Shown here: piece after piece, positions 33,749 through 42,383 of the stretch
Layout: every line of letters begins with the position of its first letter
Numbering within the stretch: position 1 is the first letter of the stretch
NCBI RefSeq assembly: GCF_030398385.1
Contig: NZ_JAOAOQ010000039.1
Span: 8,999 to 51,497 of the forward strand
Direction of reading: 5' to 3'
DNA from: Aquibium sp. ELW1220
GTDB taxonomy: Bacteria > Pseudomonadota > Alphaproteobacteria > Rhizobiales > Rhizobiaceae
DNA length: 42,499 nt
Notes under the pieces: model-generated
Told to the model about the DNA's origin: nothing
The model's database searches: none
Seen by the model: the letters and a program-made list of their open reading frames with translations, nothing else
Position numbers and translations under genes: made by a program

Positions 33749-35269
33749 TTACTGGGCGGACGCCTTCTTCATCTCGCCGGCGGTCACGGCGTAGTTCATG
33801 ACGTGGAAGATGTAGTTCTGCTCGAGCACGCCGTCGAACAGGTGCGCCCAGGGGCCCATGGCGTGGACGGAGACGTCCTCGCCCGAATGGGTCTCGGACG
33901 ACATCGGCACAAGGGCCTGCTGCAGGTAGTCCTTGTCGGTCGCGGCTTCCTCTGTGAGGTCGGCGCGAGCGCCCGAATAGGTGCCGTCTGCCTGCTTGAC
34001 GAGCACCGAGCCGGCGCCGTTCAGGTAGCCGGCGACGGTGTAGGGCTTGCCGTCGGCGGCGAGGTTCGGCTCGCCGGAATGCGCGACGCCGGCGCCGTCT
34101 TCCTTCATGCACAGGCCCAGGACGTTGGAGCCGCGGCCGCAATAGCCGTTGAAGGAGATGGCGTGCTCGTGGTCCGCGGTCACGATGATCAGCGTGTCCT
34201 CGGCATTGGTCAGCTCGACCGCCTTGGCGATGGCGTCGGCGAAGGCCTTGCCGTCGGTGACGACGCGGTAGAGGTTGCCGTCATGGTTGGCGTGGTCGAC
34301 GCGGCCGCCCTCGATCGAGAGGTAGAAGCCGTTCTCGTTGGTCGAGAGCGACTTGATGGCCGCTTCGGTCATTTCGGCGAGCGAGGGCTCGCCGGTGCGG
34401 TCGGCCTCGTACTTCATGTGGCTCGCCTCGAACAGGCCGAGCACCGGGGCGTTGTTGCCCATGGTGAGCGCGGCGAAGTCCTGGTCGCCGAAGACGACCT
34501 GGGCGCCGAGGGCCTTGGCTTCCTCGACGAGATTGCGGCCGTCGGTGCGCTTGCCGGTCTTGCCTTCCGCGTCGGTCACGTCCTTGGGCAGGAAATGCGC
34601 GCGGCCGCCGCCCATGGCGAGGTCGATCACGCCGGCCTTCATCTGCTCGACGAGCTGGTCGGCGATGTCCTTCTGGGCGCAGCCTTCCGGGATGCCGGTG
34701 TTGTCTTCCCAGTCGCGGCTCGCGGTGCGCGCGTAGACGGCTGCCGGAGTGGCGTGGGTGATGCGGGCGGTGGAGAGGACGCCGACCGACTTGCCCATGT
34801 CCGAGGCGATCTCGGCGAAGGTCCTGGTTCCGGCCTCGAGCCCGGCGACGCAATCGCCCTCGGCGACGGTGTCGAGGATGTTGATCATGCCGTTCCTGGT
34901 CTTCATGCCCGAGTTCATCGCGGCGGCGGTCGGCGCGGAGTCGGGGGTCTGGCCGTTCGAGGAATAGGTCTTGACCAGAGCGGCGTAGGGGAACGCCTCG
35001 TGCGGCTGGACGTAGTCGTCGCCGAGACCGCCGGCCTGCTGGCCCGAGAAGAGGCGGATCGCGTAGTTGGTGCCGACGCCATTGCCGTCGGCCGTGAACA
35101 GGATCACGTTCCTGGCGCGGTTGGTGTTGGGCTGACGGGCGATCATCTCCTGCAGCTTCGCGTCGGCATCCGTGAACCACTTGGTCTGGGCCTGCGGCAA
35201 AGCGTCCTGCGCAAAGACGGCGGACGCGGAAAGTGCGAGCGCAAGGCCCGCGACGAGTGTCGTTTTCAT
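33749..35269 (-). CDS. phoA: alkaline phosphatase (PhoA type)
   Basis: The product is 506 aa. A signal peptide ends near residue 20 (SAVFAQ). Metal and nucleophile regions of the PhoA fold are seen: NVILFTADGNGVGTNYA (first Asp), NGQTPDSAPTAAAMNSG (nucleophile Ser in DSA), ARITHATPAAVYA, LSIEGGRVDHANHDGN and TADHEHAISFNGY. Near the C-terminus SSETHSGEDVSVHAMGP gives the last zinc His. It hydrolyses phosphomonoesters in the periplasm. The ATG at 35269 follows CAGGGAGAT; an upstream ATG at 35305 would spoil the signal peptide. A Pho-box-like site lies 50 bases upstream, and it is divergent from phoX. Confidence 0.93.
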   Translation of the reverse strand: MKTTLVAGLALALSASAVFAQDALPQAQTKWFTDADAKLQEMIARQPNTNRARNVILFTADGNGVGTNYAIRLFSGQQAGGLGDDYVQPHEAFPYAALVKTYSSNGQTPDSAPTAAAMNSGMKTRNGMINILDTVAEGDCVAGLEAGTRTFAEIASDMGKSVGVLSTARITHATPAAVYARTASRDWEDNTGIPEGCAQKDIADQLVEQMKAGVIDLAMGGGRAHFLPKDVTDAEGKTGKRTDGRNLVEEAKALGAQVVFGDQDFAALTMGNNAPVLGLFEASHMKYEADRTGEPSLAEMTEAAIKSLSTNENGFYLSIEGGRVDHANHDGNLYRVVTDGKAFADAIAKAVELTNAEDTLIIVTADHEHAISFNGYCGRGSNVLGLCMKEDGAGVAHSGEPNLAADGKPYTVAGYLNGAGSVLVKQADGTYSGARADLTEEAATDKDYLQQALVPMSSETHSGEDVSVHAMGPWAHLFDGVLEQNYIFHVMNYAVTAGEMKKASAQ

Positions 35270-35318
35270 GGAGATCTCCCTGGAGGTCGGTGCGACGGTT
35301 TTCACCTAGGAGCGACGT

Positions 35319-35336
35319 GTGACACGGGTATTACAC
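35319..35336 (-). promoter_or_regulatory. Pho-box-like site of phoA
   Basis: On the minus strand, GTGTAATACCCGTGTCAC consists of two 7-base PhoB half-sites (GTGTAAT and GTGTCAC against CTGTCAT) with the standard 4-base spacer. It is 50 bases upstream of the phoA ATG. Confidence 0.6.
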
Positions 35337-35529
35337 CTGCGGCGGGGGCTGTCCGGATAGGGCTTCAGTTTCGATAGTTTATAACATTTCATTCACGTAA
35401 TTTCATAACGCATCCGGCAACCTCCGCCGTGCATTTCGGGAGAGGCTCCATGACAGCGTTTCGAGCCGCTCGGCCCCAGCAAACCCATGGCCTGCGGGCA
35501 CTTCGAAGGACCTCTTCACAATCCCGCGA

Positions 35530-35547
35530 CTGTCATGTGGCTGAAAC
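35530..35547 (+). promoter_or_regulatory. Pho-box-like site of phoX
   Basis: CTGTCATGTGGCTGAAAC has one perfect PhoB half-site (CTGTCAT) and one partial (CTGAAAC) with a 4-base spacer. A -10-like TAGAAT is at 35572-35577, and the phoX ATG is at 35604. Confidence 0.62.
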
Positions 35548-35603
35548 AGCCGCGACCTAGGGCCGACATGCTAGAATCTCACCAACCCACTATGGAGGCA
35601 GGG

Positions 35604-37607
35604 ATGAACGAACGCGCCACCCCCCAGGATTTCAGGACGCTGACCGACATTCGCGAGGAATCCGAAGACGTCGGTCGCAATGCGAGCGCCAATCCGACGA
35701 TGGGCGACATCATCAACCGGCGTTATTCGCGCCGCGGCTTCATGGCGGGTTCGCTGGGCGTGACCGCGATTGCGGCGACCGTGAGCCCGCTTGCGCTGCT
35801 CGCGGCCGGCGAGGCCAGGGCGATGACGACGAGCGCCTTCTCGTTCGACGAGGTCGAGGCCGGTGTCGACGAGATGCACCACGTGGCAGCCGGCTATGAT
35901 GCCGACATCCTGCTGCGCTGGGGCGACAAGGTGTTCGCCGATTCGCCCGATTTCGACCCGATGAACCAGACGGCCGCGGCGCAGGCCAGGCAGTTCGGCT
36001 ACAACAACGACTATATCGGCTTCATCCCGCTCGACGGATCGAGCGAGCGCGGCCTGCTGGTCGTCAACCACGAGTACACCAACGCCGAACTGATGTTCCC
36101 GAACTGGGCGACCGTCGTGACCGAGGTCCAGGAGAAGGATGGGGTCAAGAAGGACGTCCAGAAGGTCAAGATGGGCGAGTACACGCCCGAGCTGATCGGC
36201 ATCGAGATGATGGCGCATGGCGGCACCGTGATCGAGATCTCCAGGACCGACGGCAAGTGGGCGCCGGTGCTCGACAGCGCCTACAACCGCCGCATCACGG
36301 TCGAGACGCCGATGACGCTGTCCGGCCCCGTAGCCGGCAGCGACCGCGTCAAGACCAAGGCCGACCCGACGGGGACGCAGGTGTTCGGCACGCTCAACAA
36401 CTGCGCCGGCGGCGTGACCCCCTGGGGCACCTATCTGATGGCCGAGGAGAACTTCCACGGCTACTTTACCGGCGACGTGGCCGAGAACGACCCGCAGGCG
36501 GCCGCCTACAAGCGCTACGGCGTGCCCGGCGGCTGGTACAACTGGGGCCAGTTCCACGACCGCTTCGACGTGACCAAGGAGCCCAACGAGCCCAACCGCT
36601 TCGGCTGGGTCGTCGAGGTCGATCCCTTCGACGCCAACTCCACGCCCAGGAAGCGCACCGCGCTCGGCCGCACCAAGCACGAGGGCGCCGAGTCGATCGT
36701 CAACAAGGACGGACGCGTGGTGTTCTACTGCGGCGACGACGAGCGGTTCGACTACGTCTACAAGTTCGTCACCGCTGGCGCCTACAACGCAGCCGACCGC
36801 GCCGCCAACATGGACCTGCTCGACCAGGGCACGCTCCATGTGGCGCGTTTCGATGCCGACGGCACGGTGCAGTGGCTGCCGCTCGTCCACGGCGAAGGCC
36901 CGTTGACGGCAGAGAACGGCTTCAAGGACCAGGCCGACGTGCTGATCGAGGCGCGCCGCGCCGGCGACGTGCTGGGCGCGACCAAGATGGACCGACCGGA
37001 AGACGTGCAGCCGAACCCGAAGACCGGCAAGGTCTACGTGATGCTGACCAACAACACCCGGCGCAAGGACGACCAGGTCGACGCGGCCAACCCGCGCGCC
37101 AACAACGCCTTCGGCCACATCATCGAGATCACCGAGACGGACGGCGACTTCGCCTCGACCACGTCCACCTGGGACGTGCTGCTGAAGTGCGGCGATCCGT
37201 CGGTCGCGGAGGTCGGCGCGACTTTCTCGCCGGCCACCACGGCGAACGGCTGGTTCGGCATGCCCGACAACTGCGCCATCGATGCCGACGGGCGGCTGTG
37301 GGTCTCCACCGACGGCAACAGCCAGAAAGCCACCGGCCGTACCGACGGCCTGTGGGCCGTGGACACCGACGGTGATGCCCGCGGCACGTCGAAGCTGTTC
37401 TTCCGCGTTCCGGTGGGCGCCGAGATGTGCGGGCCGCTGTTCACGCCGAACGACGAGACGCTGTTCCTGGCCGTGCAGCATCCCGGCGACGAGGGGCTTG
37501 CGACCTTCGAGGCGCCGGCGACCCGCTGGCCCGATTTCCAGGACGGCATGCCGACGCGTCCGTCGGTCGTGGTGGTGACCAAGCAGGGCGGCGGCAGGAT
37601 CGCCTGA
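35604..37607 (+). CDS. phoX: alkaline phosphatase PhoX (DUF839)
   Basis: The product is 667 aa. A Tat signal is present at ~41-70 (SRRGFMAGSLGV, then a hydrophobic stretch to GEARA), unusually set back behind 40 polar residues. The DUF839/PhoX beta-propeller follows: VVNHEYTNAELMFPNW, GGVTPWGTYLMAEENFHGYF, RFGWVVEVDPFD, RTKHEGAESI, VFYCGDDERFDYVYKF and GMPDNCAIDADGRLWVSTDG. PhoX enzymes use iron and calcium rather than zinc. The ATG at 35604 is preceded by GGAGGCAGGG. A Pho-box-like site is upstream. The stop lies three bases from the stop of the convergent DUF2339 gene. Confidence 0.93.
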   Translation: MNERATPQDFRTLTDIREESEDVGRNASANPTMGDIINRRYSRRGFMAGSLGVTAIAATVSPLALLAAGEARAMTTSAFSFDEVEAGVDEMHHVAAGYDADILLRWGDKVFADSPDFDPMNQTAAAQARQFGYNNDYIGFIPLDGSSERGLLVVNHEYTNAELMFPNWATVVTEVQEKDGVKKDVQKVKMGEYTPELIGIEMMAHGGTVIEISRTDGKWAPVLDSAYNRRITVETPMTLSGPVAGSDRVKTKADPTGTQVFGTLNNCAGGVTPWGTYLMAEENFHGYFTGDVAENDPQAAAYKRYGVPGGWYNWGQFHDRFDVTKEPNEPNRFGWVVEVDPFDANSTPRKRTALGRTKHEGAESIVNKDGRVVFYCGDDERFDYVYKFVTAGAYNAADRAANMDLLDQGTLHVARFDADGTVQWLPLVHGEGPLTAENGFKDQADVLIEARRAGDVLGATKMDRPEDVQPNPKTGKVYVMLTNNTRRKDDQVDAANPRANNAFGHIIEITETDGDFASTTSTWDVLLKCGDPSVAEVGATFSPATTANGWFGMPDNCAIDADGRLWVSTDGNSQKATGRTDGLWAVDTDGDARGTSKLFFRVPVGAEMCGPLFTPNDETLFLAVQHPGDEGLATFEAPATRWPDFQDGMPTRPSVVVVTKQGGGRIA

Positions 37608-37610
37608 CGA

Positions 37611-40600
37611 TCAGCGCGATTTCGGTTTCGGTTTCGGTTTCGGTTTCGGAGAAGGCGGGGCTTTGGCCTCGCCTTTTTCGTTGTCCGCGGCGTCCGAGGT
37701 CTTGGCGGATTCGTCGATGGACGTCGCCTCCCCGGCGGGATCTGCCTCATCCGCGACCGGCGCGTTGCCGGCGGGCGCAGCGCCGTCGACGGACGGCGCG
37801 GCCTCGACTGCGACAGGCGTTTCGGTGGTGTTCTGTTCATCGGCAGGAGCGGCCTGCCCCGATGCAGCCGGTCTCTCGACCGGCGACACCTCCGCGGCGG
37901 GCGCGGGCTCCGCTTCGTCGGCCGGCTTGACGACAGGTGACGCCTCCTCCGCCTGCAGCGGGTCGTCGGCGGCTGCCAGCGCAGCGTCCGGCACGTCGAG
38001 TTCCGCAGCCGGGCCGTTTTCTGCAGGCGCTCCGGGTCCAGCCGGAGGAACCTCCGCCTTCGCGGCAGGCTCTTCGGCCACGTCAGCCTCCCGCGCCGGC
38101 AAGGTGACGCGCCGCGCCACAGGCTCGGCGGCGCGTTTCTCCCGTTCGGACGTCACAGGCTCGGCGGACCGGGCCTCCTCGACCTCCACCGCTCCGGCGG
38201 CAGGCTCTTCGGGCGGCGGGGCGGCGTCGCGCTTCGCCGCACCGACGAGAAGGCGCTGGTAGAACAGGCCGATGCCGATCAGCACCGCGCCTAGGCCGAT
38301 GAAGGAGACGGCGCGCAGCACGCCGTCGAGTTCGGACAGGTCGAACAGGAAGACCTTGGCCACCGCCAGCGCCACGAGCAGGCCCGAGGCGATGCGGAGC
38401 ACCTGCGATGAGACGCGGACGCCGAGGACGAGGATGCCGACGCCGAGCGCCAGCCAGACCGCCGAATAGGCATAGGTCTCGAGCTGCGACAGGCCGCGCC
38501 AGATGGCGAGGTTCTCGCCCTGGAACAGGCGGCGCACCGTGAGACTGACCCAGGCGAAGGCGAGGGCTGCGCCCGTCAGCGCCAGCATGACGGAGTACCA
38601 GCGCGGCCGGCGTCCCTGCGCGAACCAGGCGAGCCCGGCCGCGGCGGCGGCCGGCAGGAGATAGGCGAGCAGGAGCAGGTCGAAGAGCAGCAGCCAGCCG
38701 GTCGGTTCGCCGGTGAAGAGCGGGTTCAGCGTGCCGAAGTGCCGGATGGCGATGAGCACGACCGACAGGACGGCGGCAGCGAGCGAGCCGATGCGCATGA
38801 CGGCGCTGGGCGAGCGGGCGTCGAGCGCGATGAGGATGGCGCCCGCGCCGAGCAAGATCAGCGTATAGATCGACTGCTCGGCCAGCGTGACGGCTGACCC
38901 GTCGACGATGCCGCCGCTCATGGCGTGGCGCACCAGCATGGCCACCGTGAGGAGAGCGAAGAGCACGGCCGCCGCCTCCATGGCGAGCCGCGGCCGGCCG
39001 TCGGTGGTGCGGGCGAGCTGCCAGGCGCAGAAGGCGAAGGCGAACGCGGGGATGCCGTAACCGGGCAGCAGCGCGTTGAAGACGGGCACCGTTCCGAGCG
39101 CCGCCGCGCCGACAATGGTCGGGTCGACGGCAGCGCGGACGAGCACGAACACCGCCGCGCCGACGGAAAGCCAGCCGAGGACCGGGTAGCCGCGCCAGCG
39201 GGTGGCGAGCGCGGGCAGCATGGCGGCGGCGCCGGCGAGCATGGTGGTCCAGAGCGGACCGAAGGCCATCATGAGCAGGAACAGGGTCGCCAACGCCGCG
39301 CCGCCGAAGAAGAGGCTCGTGGCGAGACCGCCGGAGAGTGGCGGCTCCTCCGATCGCGCGACGGCTTCGCCGGCGGCGACGAAGGCCGCGACCAGCGCCA
39401 GCGCGGCGGCGGCACGCAGCCAGTCCCGGTCGATGTCGCCATAGGCGATCCAGCCGGCGGCAAGGATGGCGAGGGGCACGACGACCGCCCAACCTGCACA
39501 GATCGCGGCACGGCGGGGACGATCGACGGAAAAGCCGCGCGCTGCGACCATGCCTGCGCCGAAGGCGAGGAGCCCGAGCAGCGCGGAGCTCCAGGCGCCG
39601 GCGACGGTCCAGGGCAGGACGGCCGGGCCGTCGAGGGTCACCGGTTCGCCGAGAATCGAGAAGGCGAAAGTGCCCGAGAGGGCGATCCGGACATGTGCCA
39701 GGACCAGCGTGGCGCCCGCGGCGTGCAGAAGCGGCAGCGCCGCCGGCTGCAGCCAGGCGACGGCCACCATGGCGGCGACGAGGATCGCCGCGTGGATTTC
39801 GCCGCCGGCCAGGATGAAGTCCGGGTCGATCAGCAGGAAGAGGCTGGCCAGACCGACGAAGAGGGCTGTCGCCGCGGTTGGCGGATCGACGCGGGCCGTC
39901 TCGCTTTCGTCGCGGAAGCCGAGCCAGACCAGCGCCAGCGCAGCGAGGATGACCGCGTTGGCGAAGAGGGCCGGCGCGAGGCTGATGTCCTGCATGACGA
40001 TCAGGTAGAGCAGAGACCACAGGCCCATGCCGATGACCGCACCGGTCATCAAGGCGGTCCAGTCACGCATGCGGGCAATGACGGCGGAGGCGACCAGCAC
40101 CACCGCGAGATAGCCGAACAGGATCCATGGGCTCGGCGCCTGCGAGGCGACGAGCAGGGGCGTGGCGAATGCGCCGAGCAGCCCGATGCCCGCGAGCGCC
40201 TGGCCGTGGATCAGGGCGGCCAGGATGGTGCCTATGCCGAGCAGGCCGAGCAGAAGGAAGGCAGGCGCGGGACCGATGAAACCGTAGAGGCCGTGGGCGG
40301 CATAGACCGTGCCGAACAGCGTGAAGACGCCGGCAGCGGTGAGGATGCCCGGCACCCAGGCGCCGTCGAGGCCCCCGACGGGCATGCGCAGGCCATTGCG
40401 GCGGATGGCTTCGCCGGCGGCGACGAGCGCAATGCCGAAAAGTCCGGCCATGAAGAGCCGCAGGCCGGGACCGAAGAATCCGGCCTCGATGGAATAGCGC
40501 ACGAGGAAGACGCCGCCCAGCGCCAGCGCCAGGCCGCCGACCCAGACCGCCCAGCGGGTGCCGAGCGCCGTCTCGATGTCGGGACGGGCAGGCATCATGG

Positions 40601-40985
40601 CAGCCGACGGTTCCGGGGCGGGGGCGGGCTCCGGTTCCGGTTCAGGCTCCGGCTCGGCGGACCAGGCGTAGCGGCGCGGGCGGGCGGCCTGGGCCTCGAG
40701 TTCGGCCAGGGCCCTCGTGGTGCTTTCCCGCGCGGCGGCGGCGGCGGCTCGCTCGTCGACGGGGGCTTCGGGAAGTGCCGCAACGTCGGGAGCCTCGCCG
40801 TCCCCGGCATGCGCGGGCGCCGCCTGCGAGGCGGGGTTGCCGGCCGCGGCCGGCACCGGCATGGTCTCCAGCACGAAGCCGCGCAGCGCCTCGAACTCGC
40901 GCTGCAGCCGGTTCAGGCGGTCGTTGAGGCGCATGGCGACGACGGCCAGCGCGACGATGATGGCAGCGACGATGAACTCGATCAT
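37611..40985 (-). CDS. DUF2339 membrane protein with Pro/Lys-repeat tail
   Basis: The product is 1124 aa. The N-terminal membrane segment IIVALAVVAMRLNDRLNRLQ leads into a short coiled coil, an acidic Pro/Glu linker (PEPEPEPEPAPAPEPSA) and then WAVWVGGLALALGGVFLVRY, the usual DUF2339 opening. More than 20 membrane segments follow to about residue 880. The last ~240 residues are a disordered Ala/Glu/Pro tail ending in repeated Lys-Pro pairs. The function of DUF2339 is unknown. It is convergent with phoX and appears to be followed upstream by the thioesterase and recO, 57 bases away, on the same strand. Confidence 0.87.
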   Translation of the reverse strand: MIEFIVAAIIVALAVVAMRLNDRLNRLQREFEALRGFVLETMPVPAAAGNPASQAAPAHAGDGEAPDVAALPEAPVDERAAAAAARESTTRALAELEAQAARPRRYAWSAEPEPEPEPEPAPAPEPSAAMMPARPDIETALGTRWAVWVGGLALALGGVFLVRYSIEAGFFGPGLRLFMAGLFGIALVAAGEAIRRNGLRMPVGGLDGAWVPGILTAAGVFTLFGTVYAAHGLYGFIGPAPAFLLLGLLGIGTILAALIHGQALAGIGLLGAFATPLLVASQAPSPWILFGYLAVVLVASAVIARMRDWTALMTGAVIGMGLWSLLYLIVMQDISLAPALFANAVILAALALVWLGFRDESETARVDPPTAATALFVGLASLFLLIDPDFILAGGEIHAAILVAAMVAVAWLQPAALPLLHAAGATLVLAHVRIALSGTFAFSILGEPVTLDGPAVLPWTVAGAWSSALLGLLAFGAGMVAARGFSVDRPRRAAICAGWAVVVPLAILAAGWIAYGDIDRDWLRAAAALALVAAFVAAGEAVARSEEPPLSGGLATSLFFGGAALATLFLLMMAFGPLWTTMLAGAAAMLPALATRWRGYPVLGWLSVGAAVFVLVRAAVDPTIVGAAALGTVPVFNALLPGYGIPAFAFAFCAWQLARTTDGRPRLAMEAAAVLFALLTVAMLVRHAMSGGIVDGSAVTLAEQSIYTLILLGAGAILIALDARSPSAVMRIGSLAAAVLSVVLIAIRHFGTLNPLFTGEPTGWLLLFDLLLLAYLLPAAAAAGLAWFAQGRRPRWYSVMLALTGAALAFAWVSLTVRRLFQGENLAIWRGLSQLETYAYSAVWLALGVGILVLGVRVSSQVLRIASGLLVALAVAKVFLFDLSELDGVLRAVSFIGLGAVLIGIGLFYQRLLVGAAKRDAAPPPEEPAAGAVEVEEARSAEPVTSEREKRAAEPVARRVTLPAREADVAEEPAAKAEVPPAGPGAPAENGPAAELDVPDAALAAADDPLQAEEASPVVKPADEAEPAPAAEVSPVERPAASGQAAPADEQNTTETPVAVEAAPSVDGAAPAGNAPVADEADPAGEATSIDESAKTSDAADNEKGEAKAPPSPKPKPKPKPKSR
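37619..37650. repeat. hexanucleotide tandem repeat (TTCGGT)n in DUF2339 gene
   Basis: Four perfect TTCGGT units (37621-37644) plus near-copies at each end encode the C-terminal Lys-Pro repeats on the minus strand. Changes of unit number would stay in frame. Confidence 0.75.
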
Positions 40986-41042
40986 GGGACCGGACCCCTC
41001 CCCCGGAGCCGCAGGATGGCCGAAGGCCGTTGAAGGACGGCG

Positions 41043-41561
41043 TCAGCGGGGCGCCAGGTTCGTCGCCGGGAAGATGGAGCAGGTCTCGGTGCCGAAGGCA
41101 AGCAGCTTGCCGCCCGCATCCTTCAGCGTCGCCTCGGAGACGGCGATGGTGCGGCCGCGGCTGATCACCCGGCCCTCGCAGATCACCTCGCCGGTCTTCG
41201 GCGTGATCGGCCGGATCAGGTTCACCTTGAACTCGACCGTCGTGTAGGCTTCGCCGCGGGCCATCGTGGTGTGGACGGCGCAGCCCAGCGCCGAATCGAG
41301 GATCGTCGCCGCCCAGCCGCCATGGACCGAGCCGAGCGGGTTGAGATGGCGCTCGCCCGGCAGGCCGCGAAACACCGCCCTGCCCTCGCCGATCTCGGTC
41401 AGGCCGAAGTTCATCCGCGCGCCGATCGCGGGCGCCGGATAGAGGCCGTCGATCAGCCGCTGCAGCAGTTCCATGCCGGTGTACTGCAGCACCTCGTCGA
41501 GCGGGATGGAGCCGAGGCCCAAGGGGGAGACGTAGCCCGGGTAGAGTTCGACTTCGGTCAT
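41043..41561 (-). CDS. PaaI family hotdog-fold thioesterase
   Basis: The product is 172 aa. The hotdog fold hallmarks are HLNPLGSVHGGWAATILDSA (catalytic region with NPLGSVHGG, the Asn/His/Asp layout of PaaI/YigI-like enzymes), YTTVEFKVNLIRPI and VISRGRTIAVSEATLKDAGG. It hydrolyses acyl- or aryl-CoA thioesters; the exact substrate is unknown. Its ATG at 41561 overlaps the recO stop by four bases (ATGA), so the two are coupled, although no functional link to repair is known. Confidence 0.88.
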   Translation of the reverse strand: MTEVELYPGYVSPLGLGSIPLDEVLQYTGMELLQRLIDGLYPAPAIGARMNFGLTEIGEGRAVFRGLPGERHLNPLGSVHGGWAATILDSALGCAVHTTMARGEAYTTVEFKVNLIRPITPKTGEVICEGRVISRGRTIAVSEATLKDAGGKLLAFGTETCSIFPATNLAPR

Positions 41562-42322
41562 GACGCAAGCTCGCTGGGTCTGGAAGGTGGAACGTCCCGC
41601 CACGACCGCTTCAGGGCGGAGAGGAAGCCGGCGCGGGTCTCGGGCGGCTCGAGGCCGCGCGGCTCGTAGACATGGCGCTCGAAGAAGAAGCCGGTGAGGC
41701 GGAAGGCGTCGTCGAGCGCGCGCTCGTCGCCGCGCAGGCCGGGGCCTGCGGTGAGGAAGGCGGGCAGCGGCAGCAGCCTGTCGCGCCACGGCTCGCCCGC
41801 GGCGCGGCTGACGGCGCGGCCCGACTTCGGCGAGACGTAGGCCAGCTCCTGCAGGCTGCCGGTGGCCGCGCAGCAGGACAGGTCGAGCCCGAAGCCGAGT
41901 TCGTCGAGCACCAGGAGTTCGAAGCGGACGAGGAGTTCGGCCGCCGCGCGCGGGTCGTCGAGATGGGCGATGATGATCGCCAGCGTTTCGAACAGCGGCC
42001 CGTGCGGGTCGCGTTCGGGCAGGAGCCGCAGGTGGGCGGCGAGCGTCTGCAGCGCGTAGATCGCCGCGCCGCTGGCGAGCAGACGCGCCGCGTTCTGCTC
42101 GATCGGCTCGACCTGGAACTGGCCCATGTGCTCGTCGAGCCGGGCTCGCCAGACGAGGTCGACGCGGTTGCCGGCCTGGAGGACGGGCTGCATGCGGCGC
42201 GACCGGCCGCCGCGAACGATGCCCATGTGGCGGCCATGCGCGCGCGTCATCACCTCGAGGATGAGGCTGGTCTCGCCGTGCCTGCGCGACCCGATGATGA
42301 TGCCTTCGTCTCGCCACTCCAT
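41558..42322 (-). CDS. recO: DNA repair protein RecO
   Basis: The product is 254 aa. It starts MEWRDEGIIIGSRRHGETSL, the OB-fold beginning typical of alphaproteobacterial RecO, with VMTRAHGRHMGIVRGGRSRR next. A helical C-terminal domain contains RFELLVLDELGFGLDLSCCA. The zinc-finger cysteines are reduced to the CC pair, as in many proteobacterial RecO proteins. It loads RecA on gapped DNA with RecR. It is translationally coupled to the thioesterase downstream. Confidence 0.92.
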   Translation of the reverse strand: MEWRDEGIIIGSRRHGETSLILEVMTRAHGRHMGIVRGGRSRRMQPVLQAGNRVDLVWRARLDEHMGQFQVEPIEQNAARLLASGAAIYALQTLAAHLRLLPERDPHGPLFETLAIIIAHLDDPRAAAELLVRFELLVLDELGFGLDLSCCAATGSLQELAYVSPKSGRAVSRAAGEPWRDRLLPLPAFLTAGPGLRGDERALDDAFRLTGFFFERHVYEPRGLEPPETRAGFLSALKRSWRDVPPSRPSELAS

Positions 42323-42383
42323 GGCGGGGAGGTTTCCACCGGATCGACGGCGAATGCAAGGAGGGCGGGTGGCGGGGTTAGGG

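Noticed and set aside
37611-38260. Plus-strand Ser/Ala-rich ORF opposite the DUF2339 tail
   Set aside because: Antisense shadow of a low-complexity Ala/Glu/Pro region; composition is explained by the real gene.
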